Part shown: piece after piece, positions 44,833-53,051 of the stretch | Numbering within the stretch: position 1 is the first letter of the stretch | Layout of the letters: every line of letters begins with the position of its first letter | NCBI GenBank assembly: GCA_031552845.1 | Contig: JAVBMC010000028.1 | Location: forward strand, 1-64,000 | Length of the DNA: 64,000 bases | Origin: JAVBMC01 sp031552845 | GTDB taxonomy: Bacteria; Verrucomicrobiota; Kiritimatiellia; RFP12; DVOR01 | Direction: 5' to 3' | Notes under the pieces: model-generated | Seen by the model: the letters and a program-made list of their open reading frames with translations, nothing else | Databases searched by the model: none | Told to the model about the DNA's origin: nothing | Made by a program: the position numbers and the translations under genes

Positions 44833-44889
44833 TCCCACACACGCGCCACGCCGGCTGCGCTCCATCCATCCTCGTCAAAAGGCAACACC

Positions 44890-45750
44890 ATGAAAACCAA
44901 ACTCGCGCTCCTCACCCTCGGCCTCAGCCTTACCCTCTGCGCCGCACCGGCCCTCAAGCCGGTCTCCGCCGAGAACCAAGCAACGATGAAAGGTTTCATT
45001 GAGAAAAACTTGACCGAGCTCAAAAAGGCCTTCCCCGCCCCGGCTCCGCGCGTGCTCGTCTTCTCGCATTGTGAAGGCTTCGTCCACGGTGAAGCGATTG
45101 TTCATGCCAACGCCATGTACCGCGCCGCCGGAGAAGCCGGACTCATCCGCCCCGACTTCAGCACTGACTACACCGCGCTCACGGCAGACAACCTCGACCA
45201 ATACCAAGTGCTCATCATCAACAACGCCACCCACCTCAAAATCAAAGAAGGCGATGACCTCCAAAAATCAATCGCCGGCTTCGTCCGCGGCGGCGGCGGC
45301 TACGTCCTCCTCCATGGCGGGCTCGACACCTTCACCGAAGCACCCACCCTCTGCGACATCTCTCAAGGCCTCTTCGACGGACACCCCTGGCACGCCGGCG
45401 GCACATGGACATTCAAAATCGACGCCCCCAATTCGCCCCTCACAGCGATGTTCGGCAAAGAACCCTTCAAGTTCAGCGACGAAATCTACCAGCACAAACG
45501 CCCCTACGCCGACCGCTCTAAAATCAACGTCCTCATCTCACTCGACATGAGCGACCCCGTGACGGCCAAATCCAACGAGCCCGAAAAACAAAACAACAAA
45601 GAGAAAAACGACTACCCCGTCTCCTGGACGCGTAACTACGGCAAAGGCAAAGTCTTCGCCACCAGCTTTGGCCACGACCAACGCGCCTACCTCAACGAAC
45701 CCACCTTCATGCACATGCTCCTCGGCACTGCATGGACCCTCCCCAAATAA
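44890..45750 (+). CDS. Secreted ThuA-like (glutamine-amidotransferase-fold) protein
   Basis: 286 residues with a signal peptide (LALLTLGLSLTLCAAPA). The domain matches the ThuA family: RVLVFSHCEGFVHGEAI near the N-terminus, YQVLIINNAT, GGGGYVLLHGGLDTF and the late GKGKVFATSFGHDQRAY. ThuA proteins work with Gfo/Idh/MocA dehydrogenases in trehalose or related sugar use. The gene follows paralogue 4 by 57 nt and ends before a clear terminator, so the two form the last part of this transcription unit. Confidence 0.87.
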   Translation: MKTKLALLTLGLSLTLCAAPALKPVSAENQATMKGFIEKNLTELKKAFPAPAPRVLVFSHCEGFVHGEAIVHANAMYRAAGEAGLIRPDFSTDYTALTADNLDQYQVLIINNATHLKIKEGDDLQKSIAGFVRGGGGYVLLHGGLDTFTEAPTLCDISQGLFDGHPWHAGGTWTFKIDAPNSPLTAMFGKEPFKFSDEIYQHKRPYADRSKINVLISLDMSDPVTAKSNEPEKQNNKEKNDYPVSWTRNYGKGKVFATSFGHDQRAYLNEPTFMHMLLGTAWTLPK

Positions 45751-45775
45751 ACCCATTCACATTTTACTTTTCAAC

Positions 45776-45815
45776 AAAACGCCGCCGCGAAACCACGCTG
45801 CGGCGTTTTTATTTA
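45776..45815 (+). terminator. Rho-independent terminator after the ThuA-like gene
   Basis: Arms AAAACGCCGC (45776-45785) and GCGGCGTTTT (45800-45809) with a 14-nt loop, then a T-rich run (TTTTTATTTAT). Confidence 0.85.
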
Positions 45816-45854
45816 TCTCCTTTCTCGTCCCCTCCCAACGCAACCCGCAAAACA

Positions 45855-46138
45855 GTACGATCAAGGGTGCGAAACAGTACGCTGATGGATTCGTTTTAGT
45901 ACGTTTGTGTATTGGGTTTAGTACGATCAAACGTTTATGCGTACTGTTCCGCGGGTGTGAACGTACTGTTTCACGGGTTCGTGCGTACTGTCACGCGGGT
46001 TCGTCACAAATGTTTCACGGGTGTGAAAGTACTGTTGTGCGGGCGTGGAAGAATTGTCACACGGGTGTGTGCGTACTGTGACACGGGTGGCAAACAAATG
46101 TGACACGGGTGTGTGAGAGTTGTGACACGGGGGGCACG
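45855..46138. repeat. 13-unit, 22-bp-period repeat array (array 5)
   Basis: Unit starts: 45855, 45877, 45899, 45921, 45941, 45963, 45985, 46007, 46029, 46051, 46073, 46095 and 46117. Every step is 22 bp except one of 20 bp. From 45941 the unit resembles GTACTGT-(T/G)(T/A)CACGGGTGTG. The best palindrome is TTTCAC-GGGT-GTGAAA in unit 46007; unit 46051 carries CACAC-GG-GTGTG instead. The first four units share only GTACG and spacing. Confidence 0.9.
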
Positions 46139-46527
46139 TGGAGGTTTAAAACGGGAGAATGCTTTAATTCATCCGTTTTACGGAATATTTCTTGGGCGGA
46201 AAGCGGTCAGGCTGACGTTGTATTTTGAGTGTCTTTTCCGGAGTGATTTGCAATGCGGGCATACGCGTCTAACCCCCACCAATTGGGCGCGAAATGCGTA
46301 TTTGGGGTGTTGGTAAATGTAGATGTTGACGTGCGTTGCATGGGGTGCAGTTTAGCAGATTTTGCGGCAAAGTCAAGCCGAAGTTGAAGGAAAGTTATTT
46401 GGGGTGGCGGTTGGTTTTGTGGAGGTGGATTTGGTGAGTTGGGTGGAGATGAGGAGGAGAGAAGCGGTAAATGGAGCGTTTATAGGCGGGTTTTTGTGAA
46501 GTATTTGTTTTGGCACATTTATCTGGG

Positions 46528-46556
46528 TTGACAAGATGGGGGGGAGTGTTTATAAT
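46528..46556 (+). promoter_or_regulatory. Consensus sigma70 promoter of the W-repeat protein gene
   Basis: TTGACA (46528-46533), 17-nt spacer, TATAAT (46551-46556). Both boxes are perfect. Transcription would start near 46563, about 40 nt before ATG 46604. Confidence 0.9.
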
Positions 46557-46603
46557 GTATCCGTGCGTTGGAGTGGATTTGTAGAGTTGTTGGATTTTTG
46601 TTG

Positions 46604-48352
46604 ATGGATAGTGGTTTGACATGGGAGGAGCTGTTGGAGTCCCCGGAATTGGCGGAGCAATTCACGGGGTGGGATTCTTTGGCTCGTTTGAAGTGGGGCG
46701 ATTTGTTGGCGCGTCACCCGGAACTGGCGTCTAAATGTAACGACTTGTACGCGAGTTTTGATAATCTGTTTTGGGCGGAGTTGATTGCTGCGCGGCCGGA
46801 GTTTGCGGAGCGGTTTGTGCGGTGGGAAATTTTCTCGCCACAGGATTGGTGTTATGTGATTTTGCCGGCGCAGCCGCAGTTTGCGGAGCTGTGTCCGTTT
46901 TGGCGGCGGTTTGAGTTTGAACAGATCCGGGAGCTGTTGGTGAGGCATCCGCAGTTGGAGAGGCATTGCCGTTTGCCCGAGGTGGCGTTATCGATTTATC
47001 CGGAGCGAGCGGGGGACTTTGATGGATGGGGGCGGATTCCGGTGCATAATTGGAGCGAGCTGTTGAAGTATTGTCCGCAGTTCGCGGCGCAGTGTCCGTG
47101 CTGGGATCGTTTTCAGTTTAAGCCGCTGCGTGAGATTTTGATGCGTGCGCCGGATTTGGAGCCGTATTGTCAGATGCCGTCGGTGTTGTTGTCGTTGTAT
47201 CCGTGGCGGAGTAATGGGTTTGCCGAGTGGGAGTCGCTTTCGTTGGAGGAGTGGCCGGAGTTGTTGTTGTGGCAGCCTGGGTTTGAGCGTCACTGTCAGT
47301 TATGGGATCGGATTAGTCCGGAGCGTTGGGCGAAGCTTTTGCAGGGCCGGCCGGAGCTGGCGAAGCATTGTCACTGTTGGGAGCAGATGCCGATTGGCGA
47401 TTGGGTGCGATTGATTCAGGCGCAGCCGGGACTGGCGGCGAAGTGTCCGCGTTGGGATGAGCTGGGCGGAGTGTATTGGCGGATGTTGTTGGAGAATCAG
47501 CCGCAGTTTGCATCGCATTGTACGAAGTGGAATGAGATCAGCGTGTTGGATTGGCTGAACTTATTGTGGCGTCAGCCGCAGCTGGCGGATAAGTGTCAGG
47601 TGTGGAGTCGGTTTACGTTTGAACAGGCGTGGGACCTGTTATCGCGCCGCCCGAAGTTGGAGAAGTATTTTACACGTCCGGAGGTTCTGCTGCCGCGCAA
47701 GCCTGAGCGGGCGACTGAGGTGACGGACTGGCAGGCGATTGGCTTTGCGGACTGGCTGTTTTTGCTGCGCAAGCAGCCGCAGTTCGCAGATCAGTTCACG
47801 CAGTGGGCGCGTTTGGACATCAGCGAGTGGATTGATCTGCTGCAAGTGCAGCCGCAGCTGGCGGAGTATTTTAAGGATTGGGAGCAACTGCGTTTGTCGG
47901 ACTGGGTGCAGCTGTTGTGTCATCAGCCGCAATTTGCAGAACGGTTTGCGGCGTGGGAGCAAGTGCCTGTGAATGCGTGGCGGAAATTATTGCGTGAACA
48001 TCCGCAATTGACTCAGCATTGCGATAAGTGGGATGAGTTGAGGGTCGAGGACTGGACGTTGATTTTGCACAAACAGCCGGAACTGGCGGAGCGTCATGAC
48101 AAGTGGCAGGAGATGAGTGCCGATCAATGGTCTTTCCTGTTGGCAGCGCAGCCACAGTTTGCGGAGCGTTGCGATAAGTGGAAAGAGTTTCAGCCGCGGT
48201 GTTGGACGCGCCTTTTGCGCGACCGGCCGGAGTTCAGCACGAAGTGCGACAAGTGGAAGCAGCTGAAGGATGAGGATTGGCGGGAGCTGTTGGCCTTCCG
48301 TCCGGAGCTGGCCAAGCACCGCACCCGCTTCATCCTTGGTGTGACAGAATAA
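46604..48352 (+). CDS. Protein built of 25-residue tryptophan-rich tandem repeats
   Basis: 582 residues from ATG 46604; a TTG at 46568 in the same frame is possible. No signal peptide or membrane segment. Nearly the whole chain is about 23 tandem units with the pattern W-x2-L-x4-W-x2-LL-x2-QPQFA-x2-C-x2. Most units are exactly 25 residues, such as WKEFQPRCWTRLLRDRPEFS plus TKCDK; three are short 17-residue units beginning with P (for example PEVALSIYPERAGDFDG). It probably forms an all-alpha solenoid for protein-protein contact. I know similar sequences from PVC genomes but no named family. Its last 23 nt overlap the convergent methyltransferase gene. Confidence 0.85.
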   Translation: MDSGLTWEELLESPELAEQFTGWDSLARLKWGDLLARHPELASKCNDLYASFDNLFWAELIAARPEFAERFVRWEIFSPQDWCYVILPAQPQFAELCPFWRRFEFEQIRELLVRHPQLERHCRLPEVALSIYPERAGDFDGWGRIPVHNWSELLKYCPQFAAQCPCWDRFQFKPLREILMRAPDLEPYCQMPSVLLSLYPWRSNGFAEWESLSLEEWPELLLWQPGFERHCQLWDRISPERWAKLLQGRPELAKHCHCWEQMPIGDWVRLIQAQPGLAAKCPRWDELGGVYWRMLLENQPQFASHCTKWNEISVLDWLNLLWRQPQLADKCQVWSRFTFEQAWDLLSRRPKLEKYFTRPEVLLPRKPERATEVTDWQAIGFADWLFLLRKQPQFADQFTQWARLDISEWIDLLQVQPQLAEYFKDWEQLRLSDWVQLLCHQPQFAERFAAWEQVPVNAWRKLLREHPQLTQHCDKWDELRVEDWTLILHKQPELAERHDKWQEMSADQWSFLLAAQPQFAERCDKWKEFQPRCWTRLLRDRPEFSTKCDKWKQLKDEDWRELLAFRPELAKHRTRFILGVTE

Positions 48353-49466
48353 CAACGCTTTCGAAATGTGCCGTGCGCGGGAACATGTCAAACAGCGTGG
48401 CGTGTTGAATTGTGAAGCCGTTCATCTTGAGCACGCCTAAATCCCGTGCGAGCGTATCGGGCGAACAGGAGATGTAGCATAATTGGTGAGGGGGCGTGTC
48501 ACACAGTGCTTGCAGGATGGTCGGCGTGAGGCCGCGGCGGGGCGGGTCGACAATGACGGCAGCGTCTTTGCCTTTTGTGTGCAGGGCAAGGATGTTGCCA
48601 ATGTGCTGTTCAATGTCGGCATGGCGGAAGCGTACGTCTAGGTGTAAGTTGACGGCATTTTGGGTGGCATTGACGACGGCCTCGGTGCTGTATTCATAAC
48701 CAAAGATTGATTGCGCGACTTCGTCACGGCAGGCACTGAGCGCGAAGCCGCCGACACCGCAGTATAAATCCAGCAGCGTGCCACAGGGACGGATTGAGCG
48801 GGTCACGTGTTCGAGGAGCAAGTCTGTAACCGGCGGATTGACTTGGAAAAATCCACCGGCATGCACGAGCAGGTCACCTAGGCAGGTCTGTTCTGTCAGC
48901 ACGAGATTCGGCGGCGTGTTCTGCCAGACGTGGACGCCATTACGCGGCGTGTACCGCAGGATTGTTTTGTGTCCGGGAATGCGGTTGTTCATGAAGGTCC
49001 GATCGGCGCGAAGCTCGGTCAGGCGCAGGTTGATGGCCGGATGCGCCAAGGGGTCTTGCGGCATATCGACGATGGAGGTGTTGTCCTCGCCCAAGTAGCC
49101 GAGCGTTCCGTTGGCACCGGCTTCGAAGCGTATTTTGTTGCGGTAGTTGAGGTAGGGGCGTGAGCTGATAACTTGTGCCACGGGATGCTTGATGAAGTAC
49201 TCCAGCTGGGTCTTCTTTGCGTCTAACTCGGCCGCGTGGGACATGTGTACATAGCAACAGCCCGGTGTGTAGTGGTAGCCGGGCAGGCGATCCGGAGAGG
49301 CTTCGACAATACGCGTCACGCGGCCTCGCGCAAAGCGTTCGCGGTCTTCGACGATTTCCACGTCGACGGTTTCGCCCACGCAGGTCAGGGGCACAAAGAT
49401 AACCTTGCCTTCGTGGCGGGCAACGCCGCTGCCTAGGTAAGCAATCGATTCAATCTGTAATATCAT
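48330..49466 (-). CDS. TrmA/RlmD-family uracil-5 RNA methyltransferase
   Basis: 378 residues, minus strand. An N-terminal TRAM domain (IESIAYLGSGVARHEGKVIF) precedes the SAM-dependent methyltransferase domain: FFQVNPPVTDLL, LLDLYCGVGGFALSA, VIVDPPRRGL and CYISCSPDTLARDL with the nucleophilic cysteine in SCSP. The FeS-cluster cysteines of RlmD are mostly absent (only the CC of PGCCYVHMS remains). It methylates a uridine in rRNA or tRNA; the target is unclear. It is the last gene of the minus-strand operon, 10 nt after the small transporter subunit, and overlaps the convergent repeat gene by 23 nt. Confidence 0.9.
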   Translation of the reverse strand: MILQIESIAYLGSGVARHEGKVIFVPLTCVGETVDVEIVEDRERFARGRVTRIVEASPDRLPGYHYTPGCCYVHMSHAAELDAKKTQLEYFIKHPVAQVISSRPYLNYRNKIRFEAGANGTLGYLGEDNTSIVDMPQDPLAHPAINLRLTELRADRTFMNNRIPGHKTILRYTPRNGVHVWQNTPPNLVLTEQTCLGDLLVHAGGFFQVNPPVTDLLLEHVTRSIRPCGTLLDLYCGVGGFALSACRDEVAQSIFGYEYSTEAVVNATQNAVNLHLDVRFRHADIEQHIGNILALHTKGKDAAVIVDPPRRGLTPTILQALCDTPPHQLCYISCSPDTLARDLGVLKMNGFTIQHATLFDMFPRTAHFESVVILSHQG

Positions 49467-49476
49467 AATATTTCCA

Positions 49477-49584
49477 TCAGTCGTGATTTTCCGGATGGCA
49501 GACGGCCAGAATTAGAAAATAGATGCTGAACCCAAAGGTCAGCGTCCATGAAGCTCCAAGGAGAATCCAACCATACTCGTTCAT
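49477..49584 (-). CDS. Small NSS-transporter subunit, MetS-like
   Basis: 35 residues, minus strand. One membrane helix (WILLGASWTLTFGFSIYFLILA) with a short charged tail (CHPENHD). The start overlaps the stop of the NSS transporter gene as ATGA (49581-49584). This size, topology and coupling match the MetS small subunit of methionine/alanine NSS importers such as MetPS. The overlap is strong evidence that so short a gene is real. Confidence 0.75.
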   Translation of the reverse strand: MNEYGWILLGASWTLTFGFSIYFLILAVCHPENHD

Positions 49585-51131
49585 GCAACCTCCTGTGGCG
49601 CCTCGGCCGGGGCATCGTCCGCAACTGTATTCGGGTGAGTCTTTTGAATCAGCCAAATCGTGACGGCTACTAGTGTAGCACACATCAGGCGCACCGTCAA
49701 GATTCCTAATAGTTTTTCGTGTGGAACATCTAACAGCAAAATGCTGCGCCAGCCGCTGGTCAATAGCCACGATAGCAGGATTGATGCCAGCACCACGGGC
49801 GTGACGAAACCTAAGACATACTTGAAGCATCCGGGGATGCGGATGATGGCGTGTTCGTGCAGCAGTTTCCAGCCGTTATCCAATCCAATGTAGCGCAAGA
49901 AGACGCAGAGCTCAATGAATGCGAACAACGGCAGGCCGAATGAGCTGAACCAAAAATCCATTTCGTCCACCGCGCCATCGATAAAGAGCACCGCAGGAGA
50001 GCAAAGCAGCACTACCGCCCCAATCCCTAAAACTGTTTTATGTTTGGATGCATGCAGGCGTTCTTCAACAAAGGCAACGCTCGGTTGGAAAATAGACACC
50101 GAGCTGGTCACGCCTGCAATGAACAACAGCAGGAACCAAACAAGCCCCACGAGTCCGCCGCCTGCGGTGTGGTTGAAAATCAACGGCATTGTGCGGAAGG
50201 CTAATCCGAACATGCCGCCGTCAATCGCAGTCTGCGTGCCGATGGGCCCGAAAAAACAAAACGCAGCAGGGATAACGATGGAGGCACCAATGATCACCTC
50301 CATAAACTCGTTCAAGAATGCAGACGTCATGGAGGAGAGCGTAACATCGTGCTTCTCGTGCAAATAAGAAGCATAAGTCATCAGGCAGCCAATGCCGATG
50401 GACAATGTAAAGAATATCTGCCCCGCCGCCGCGAGCCAGACTTTTGGTTTGAGGAGGCTGCTGAAGTCCGGGTTCCACAGAAACCCGAAGCCGTTGTTGA
50501 CATTCCACTCCGGCTGCTCCGGGAGCGGTGCGCCCAGAAAAGCTACGCGTATCGCCAGCACAATACCGATTACCGCCAGGAGCGGAATGGTTGCGCGGCA
50601 GAACTTTTCAATCCCTTTACTGACCCCGCGATAGATGATCAGCATATTGACGATGAAGGTCAGCGCAAAGAAAATAAAACGTGTCTTGCCGGAAAGGAAC
50701 TCCGTGAAGAACGCATTCATCTCCTGAGGATCGGTAATACCATGATAGGCCGCGGTGAACGCAAACCACGTATAACCCAGCGTCCACGATTCGATATAGA
50801 TGTAGTAGATGAAAATGCCCAGCGGTCCCACCACGCCTAGCGTCCCGAAATATTTGAGGAAGGGACGGTTGGGTTTGAGCTTATCGAAAATAGCCGGAGA
50901 GTTGCCGCAGTGATGCTTGCCGCCGAAACGCCCCAGCGTCCATTCCACCCAGCACAAGGGCAAGCCGAGGACAAACAACGCCACGAAGTAAGGGATGATG
51001 AAAGCGCCGCCGCCGTTCTGCGAAGCAATCGCCGGGAAGCGGAGCAGGTTGCCAAGACCGATTGCACTGCCGGCCGCCGCCAAGATAATTCCAAGGCGGC
51101 CCGTCCAGCGCTCACGGGTCTTGTTATGCAC
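49581..51131 (-). CDS. Neurotransmitter:sodium symporter (NSS) family transporter
   Basis: 516 residues, minus strand, from GTG 51131, which overlaps the murC stop (GTGCATAA). About twelve membrane helices. The NSS signature is at the N-terminus: GRLGIILAAAGSAIGLGN, then LLRFPAIASQNGGGAF. GIGCLMTYASYLHEK is also typical. NSS proteins of this bacterial branch import amino acids such as methionine or alanine with sodium. The MetS-like small gene directly downstream supports an amino-acid importer. Upstream codons to 51170 lie within murC and lack conserved features. Confidence 0.9.
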   Translation of the reverse strand: MHNKTRERWTGRLGIILAAAGSAIGLGNLLRFPAIASQNGGGAFIIPYFVALFVLGLPLCWVEWTLGRFGGKHHCGNSPAIFDKLKPNRPFLKYFGTLGVVGPLGIFIYYIYIESWTLGYTWFAFTAAYHGITDPQEMNAFFTEFLSGKTRFIFFALTFIVNMLIIYRGVSKGIEKFCRATIPLLAVIGIVLAIRVAFLGAPLPEQPEWNVNNGFGFLWNPDFSSLLKPKVWLAAAGQIFFTLSIGIGCLMTYASYLHEKHDVTLSSMTSAFLNEFMEVIIGASIVIPAAFCFFGPIGTQTAIDGGMFGLAFRTMPLIFNHTAGGGLVGLVWFLLLFIAGVTSSVSIFQPSVAFVEERLHASKHKTVLGIGAVVLLCSPAVLFIDGAVDEMDFWFSSFGLPLFAFIELCVFLRYIGLDNGWKLLHEHAIIRIPGCFKYVLGFVTPVVLASILLSWLLTSGWRSILLLDVPHEKLLGILTVRLMCATLVAVTIWLIQKTHPNTVADDAPAEAPQEVA

Positions 51132-52419
51132 GCCCCAGCCTCCGTGCCAAACGCGGCAGGTCGGGGTCACGGGCGCCGAAGGTCACGAGGCAGCCGCATG
51201 CCGGCGCCAACGCCCGCAGCAGTTCTTCCGCCTCGTCCATCGTTTGCGGCATGGCGGGCATCGCACCGCCCGCTTGCACAATCGCCTGTGCCAACGCATC
51301 GCTCGTGATAGAACGGTCGGCATTACCACCTGCATCATACACCGGCAACAGCAAGAGCTTGTCAACCGGACGCAGACGGGTGGCGAACATCTCGGCCAGC
51401 GCAGTGCACATTTTACGCAGCGGGGCATAACCGTGCGGACGCCACAACGCTGCAACGCCTTGCGGATAAATCGCCTGCAATGCAGTCAGGGCCGCCGCGA
51501 GCTTTTCGGGGTTATGCGCGTAGTCGTCAAACACCGGCGTGGAACCGCAGTTGCCTGTGAACTCCAAACGGCGATGCAGCCCGCGAAAGCCTGCGAGGCT
51601 TTTCTTCAGCAACGCGGCATCGGTGCCCAAAAGCCGCGCTAGCCGTACAGCATTCCACGCGTTCTGTACATTATGCACGCCCGGCAATGGAACGCAGTAA
51701 TCAACGCCTTCGTCGGTGAAATAACCGCGCCAACCATCAAGACGGATGTTCTGCGGCATCGCACCATCGCGGCCATCGATTACAGAACCGGTGACTTTAG
51801 CTTTGAACGCATCGAACAGCACCGTGGTTTCTTCCAAGCTGAAGTGATCGGCCGATTCATTGGTAATCAACGCATGGACAGGGTTGAACGCCATCAATGA
51901 TTTGTCCGACTCGTCGGCCTCGGCAACCAAATAGCGCGCACCTTTACGAACAGAGGCCACGCGTGTGCCGTCGGCTTCCCAGCCGATGATGCCCGCGCCG
52001 TTGACAACGCAGGGGTTGAGTCCCGCGCCTTCAAGAAGCCATCCCAACAGAGCCGTCACGGTACTCTTGCCGGAGGTGCCGGTCACAGCAATCAATTCGT
52101 AAGCCTGTGCGAGTTCGGCCAATGCTGCGGAGCGGTGTAAGATGGGGATGTTCAACGCCTGTGCGCGGCACACTTCCGGATTGTCCGGTTCAATCGCCGT
52201 GCTGACGACTAACGCATTCACATGGGGCGTAACCGCCGAGCCGTCCTGCGGGAAGAGTTCGACACCTTGGCGACGGAAGATGCCAAACACTGGCGCATCG
52301 TCTCCGCCATCTAGCTGACGGTCGGAACCGCTGACGGTGTGCCCGGCATCCAGCAACGCCTGCGCTAGCGCACTCATACCGACACCGCCGATTCCGGCAA
52401 CATGGTAATGTTTAACCAT
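51124..52419 (-). CDS. murC: MurC-like UDP-N-acetylmuramate--amino-acid ligase
   Basis: 431 residues, minus strand. It matches MurC in the N-terminal HVAGIGGVGMSALAQALLDAG, in GSDR, and in VSTAIEPDNPEV. The central ATPase domain has AVTGTSGKSTVTALLGWLLE and EADESDKS; the last domain has VFDDYAHNPEKL. MurC adds L-alanine to UDP-MurNAc in the cytoplasm. The ATP loop reads GTSGKST instead of the usual GTHGKTT, and length is slightly short, so a related Mur ligase is possible. Neighbours are a lipoprotein gene (7-nt gap) and the NSS transporter (overlap). Confidence 0.82.
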   Translation of the reverse strand: MVKHYHVAGIGGVGMSALAQALLDAGHTVSGSDRQLDGGDDAPVFGIFRRQGVELFPQDGSAVTPHVNALVVSTAIEPDNPEVCRAQALNIPILHRSAALAELAQAYELIAVTGTSGKSTVTALLGWLLEGAGLNPCVVNGAGIIGWEADGTRVASVRKGARYLVAEADESDKSLMAFNPVHALITNESADHFSLEETTVLFDAFKAKVTGSVIDGRDGAMPQNIRLDGWRGYFTDEGVDYCVPLPGVHNVQNAWNAVRLARLLGTDAALLKKSLAGFRGLHRRLEFTGNCGSTPVFDDYAHNPEKLAAALTALQAIYPQGVAALWRPHGYAPLRKMCTALAEMFATRLRPVDKLLLLPVYDAGGNADRSITSDALAQAIVQAGGAMPAMPQTMDEAEELLRALAPACGCLVTFGARDPDLPRLARRLGRA

Positions 52420-52426
52420 GAGCCGT

Positions 52427-53035
52427 TTAGAGTGCTTTTGGATTAAAGCTGGTCAACGCTTGCCACAATGCCGTATTCAAACCCTCGGCCAGAGTGGCGG
52501 GGCGCTTGTCGTTCAGGGGCACTTCCGCACGGAGCAATTCTTGATGGATCGGCGCAAAGCCATTCTTCTGCGCATCCACCAAATACAGCCGCACGGATGC
52601 CACGGCAAGCGGTTTATCGGGGTTACGGTAATCGCCGCAAAGTTCTTCCAGCACCGTTTCAATACGCCACTTGATATCGGACTGCGGCAGTTGTGTCATG
52701 ACAGCCCCAAAAGCATTTGCACGGCGGAGAGCCTCCGCCAGTAGCTCAGGAACTTGTAATGCCGGCGGTGCGTAATACTCGTGCAAGGTGTAGTTGCGGA
52801 TTTGATTGTCCGGCAGTTTCGCCGTGAGCATTTTCGTATCGCTAAGCGTTGTGGTGCGAGTCTTGGCAATCAGCACGTTGTCCTTCGCATAAGGCGAGGA
52901 GACGGCTTGTTGCTCCGCCGCCGCGGGCAAGGCGTTCAGCACATAAAAGGTTTTCTTGGGCGGCTCGTGTGACGTACTGCTGACGCAGCCGGCTAACACA
53001 AGCAATGGCAGAGCGAAACGTAATGAAGCAAACAT
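52427..53035 (-). CDS. ABC-transport auxiliary lipoprotein (PqiC-like)
   Basis: 202 residues from ATG 53035, preceded by a strong GGAGGA. The lipoprotein signal ends in VLAGC, so it is lipid-anchored. The mature domain (FYVLNALPAAA, LTAKLPDNQIRNYTLHEYYAPP) resembles the ABC-type transport auxiliary component found with MCE systems, such as PqiC of E. coli. It lies 16 nt after mlaD and likely anchors the MCE machinery to the outer membrane. Minus strand. Confidence 0.8.
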   Translation of the reverse strand: MFASLRFALPLLVLAGCVSSTSHEPPKKTFYVLNALPAAAEQQAVSSPYAKDNVLIAKTRTTTLSDTKMLTAKLPDNQIRNYTLHEYYAPPALQVPELLAEALRRANAFGAVMTQLPQSDIKWRIETVLEELCGDYRNPDKPLAVASVRLYLVDAQKNGFAPIHQELLRAEVPLNDKRPATLAEGLNTALWQALTSFNPKAL

Positions 53036-53051
53036 GTGGGTTCCTCCGGAG

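Larger units (their letters stand above)
45751..46603. other. Long intergenic region before the repeat protein
   Basis: 853 nt. It holds a terminator (45776-45815), a 13-unit 22-bp-period array (45855-46138), about 380 nt with no feature I can support (46140-46520), and a consensus sigma70 promoter (46528-46556). Confidence 0.6.

Noticed and set aside
45855..46138. CRISPR array
   Set aside because: Repeats recur every 22 bp with no room for spacers, the units are degenerate, and no cas genes are present.
45855..46138. Plasmid-type iteron origin
   Set aside because: The 22-bp phasing is iteron-like, but there is no replication initiator, partition gene or DnaA-box cluster nearby, and five other arrays with different sequence exist in the same chromosome segment.
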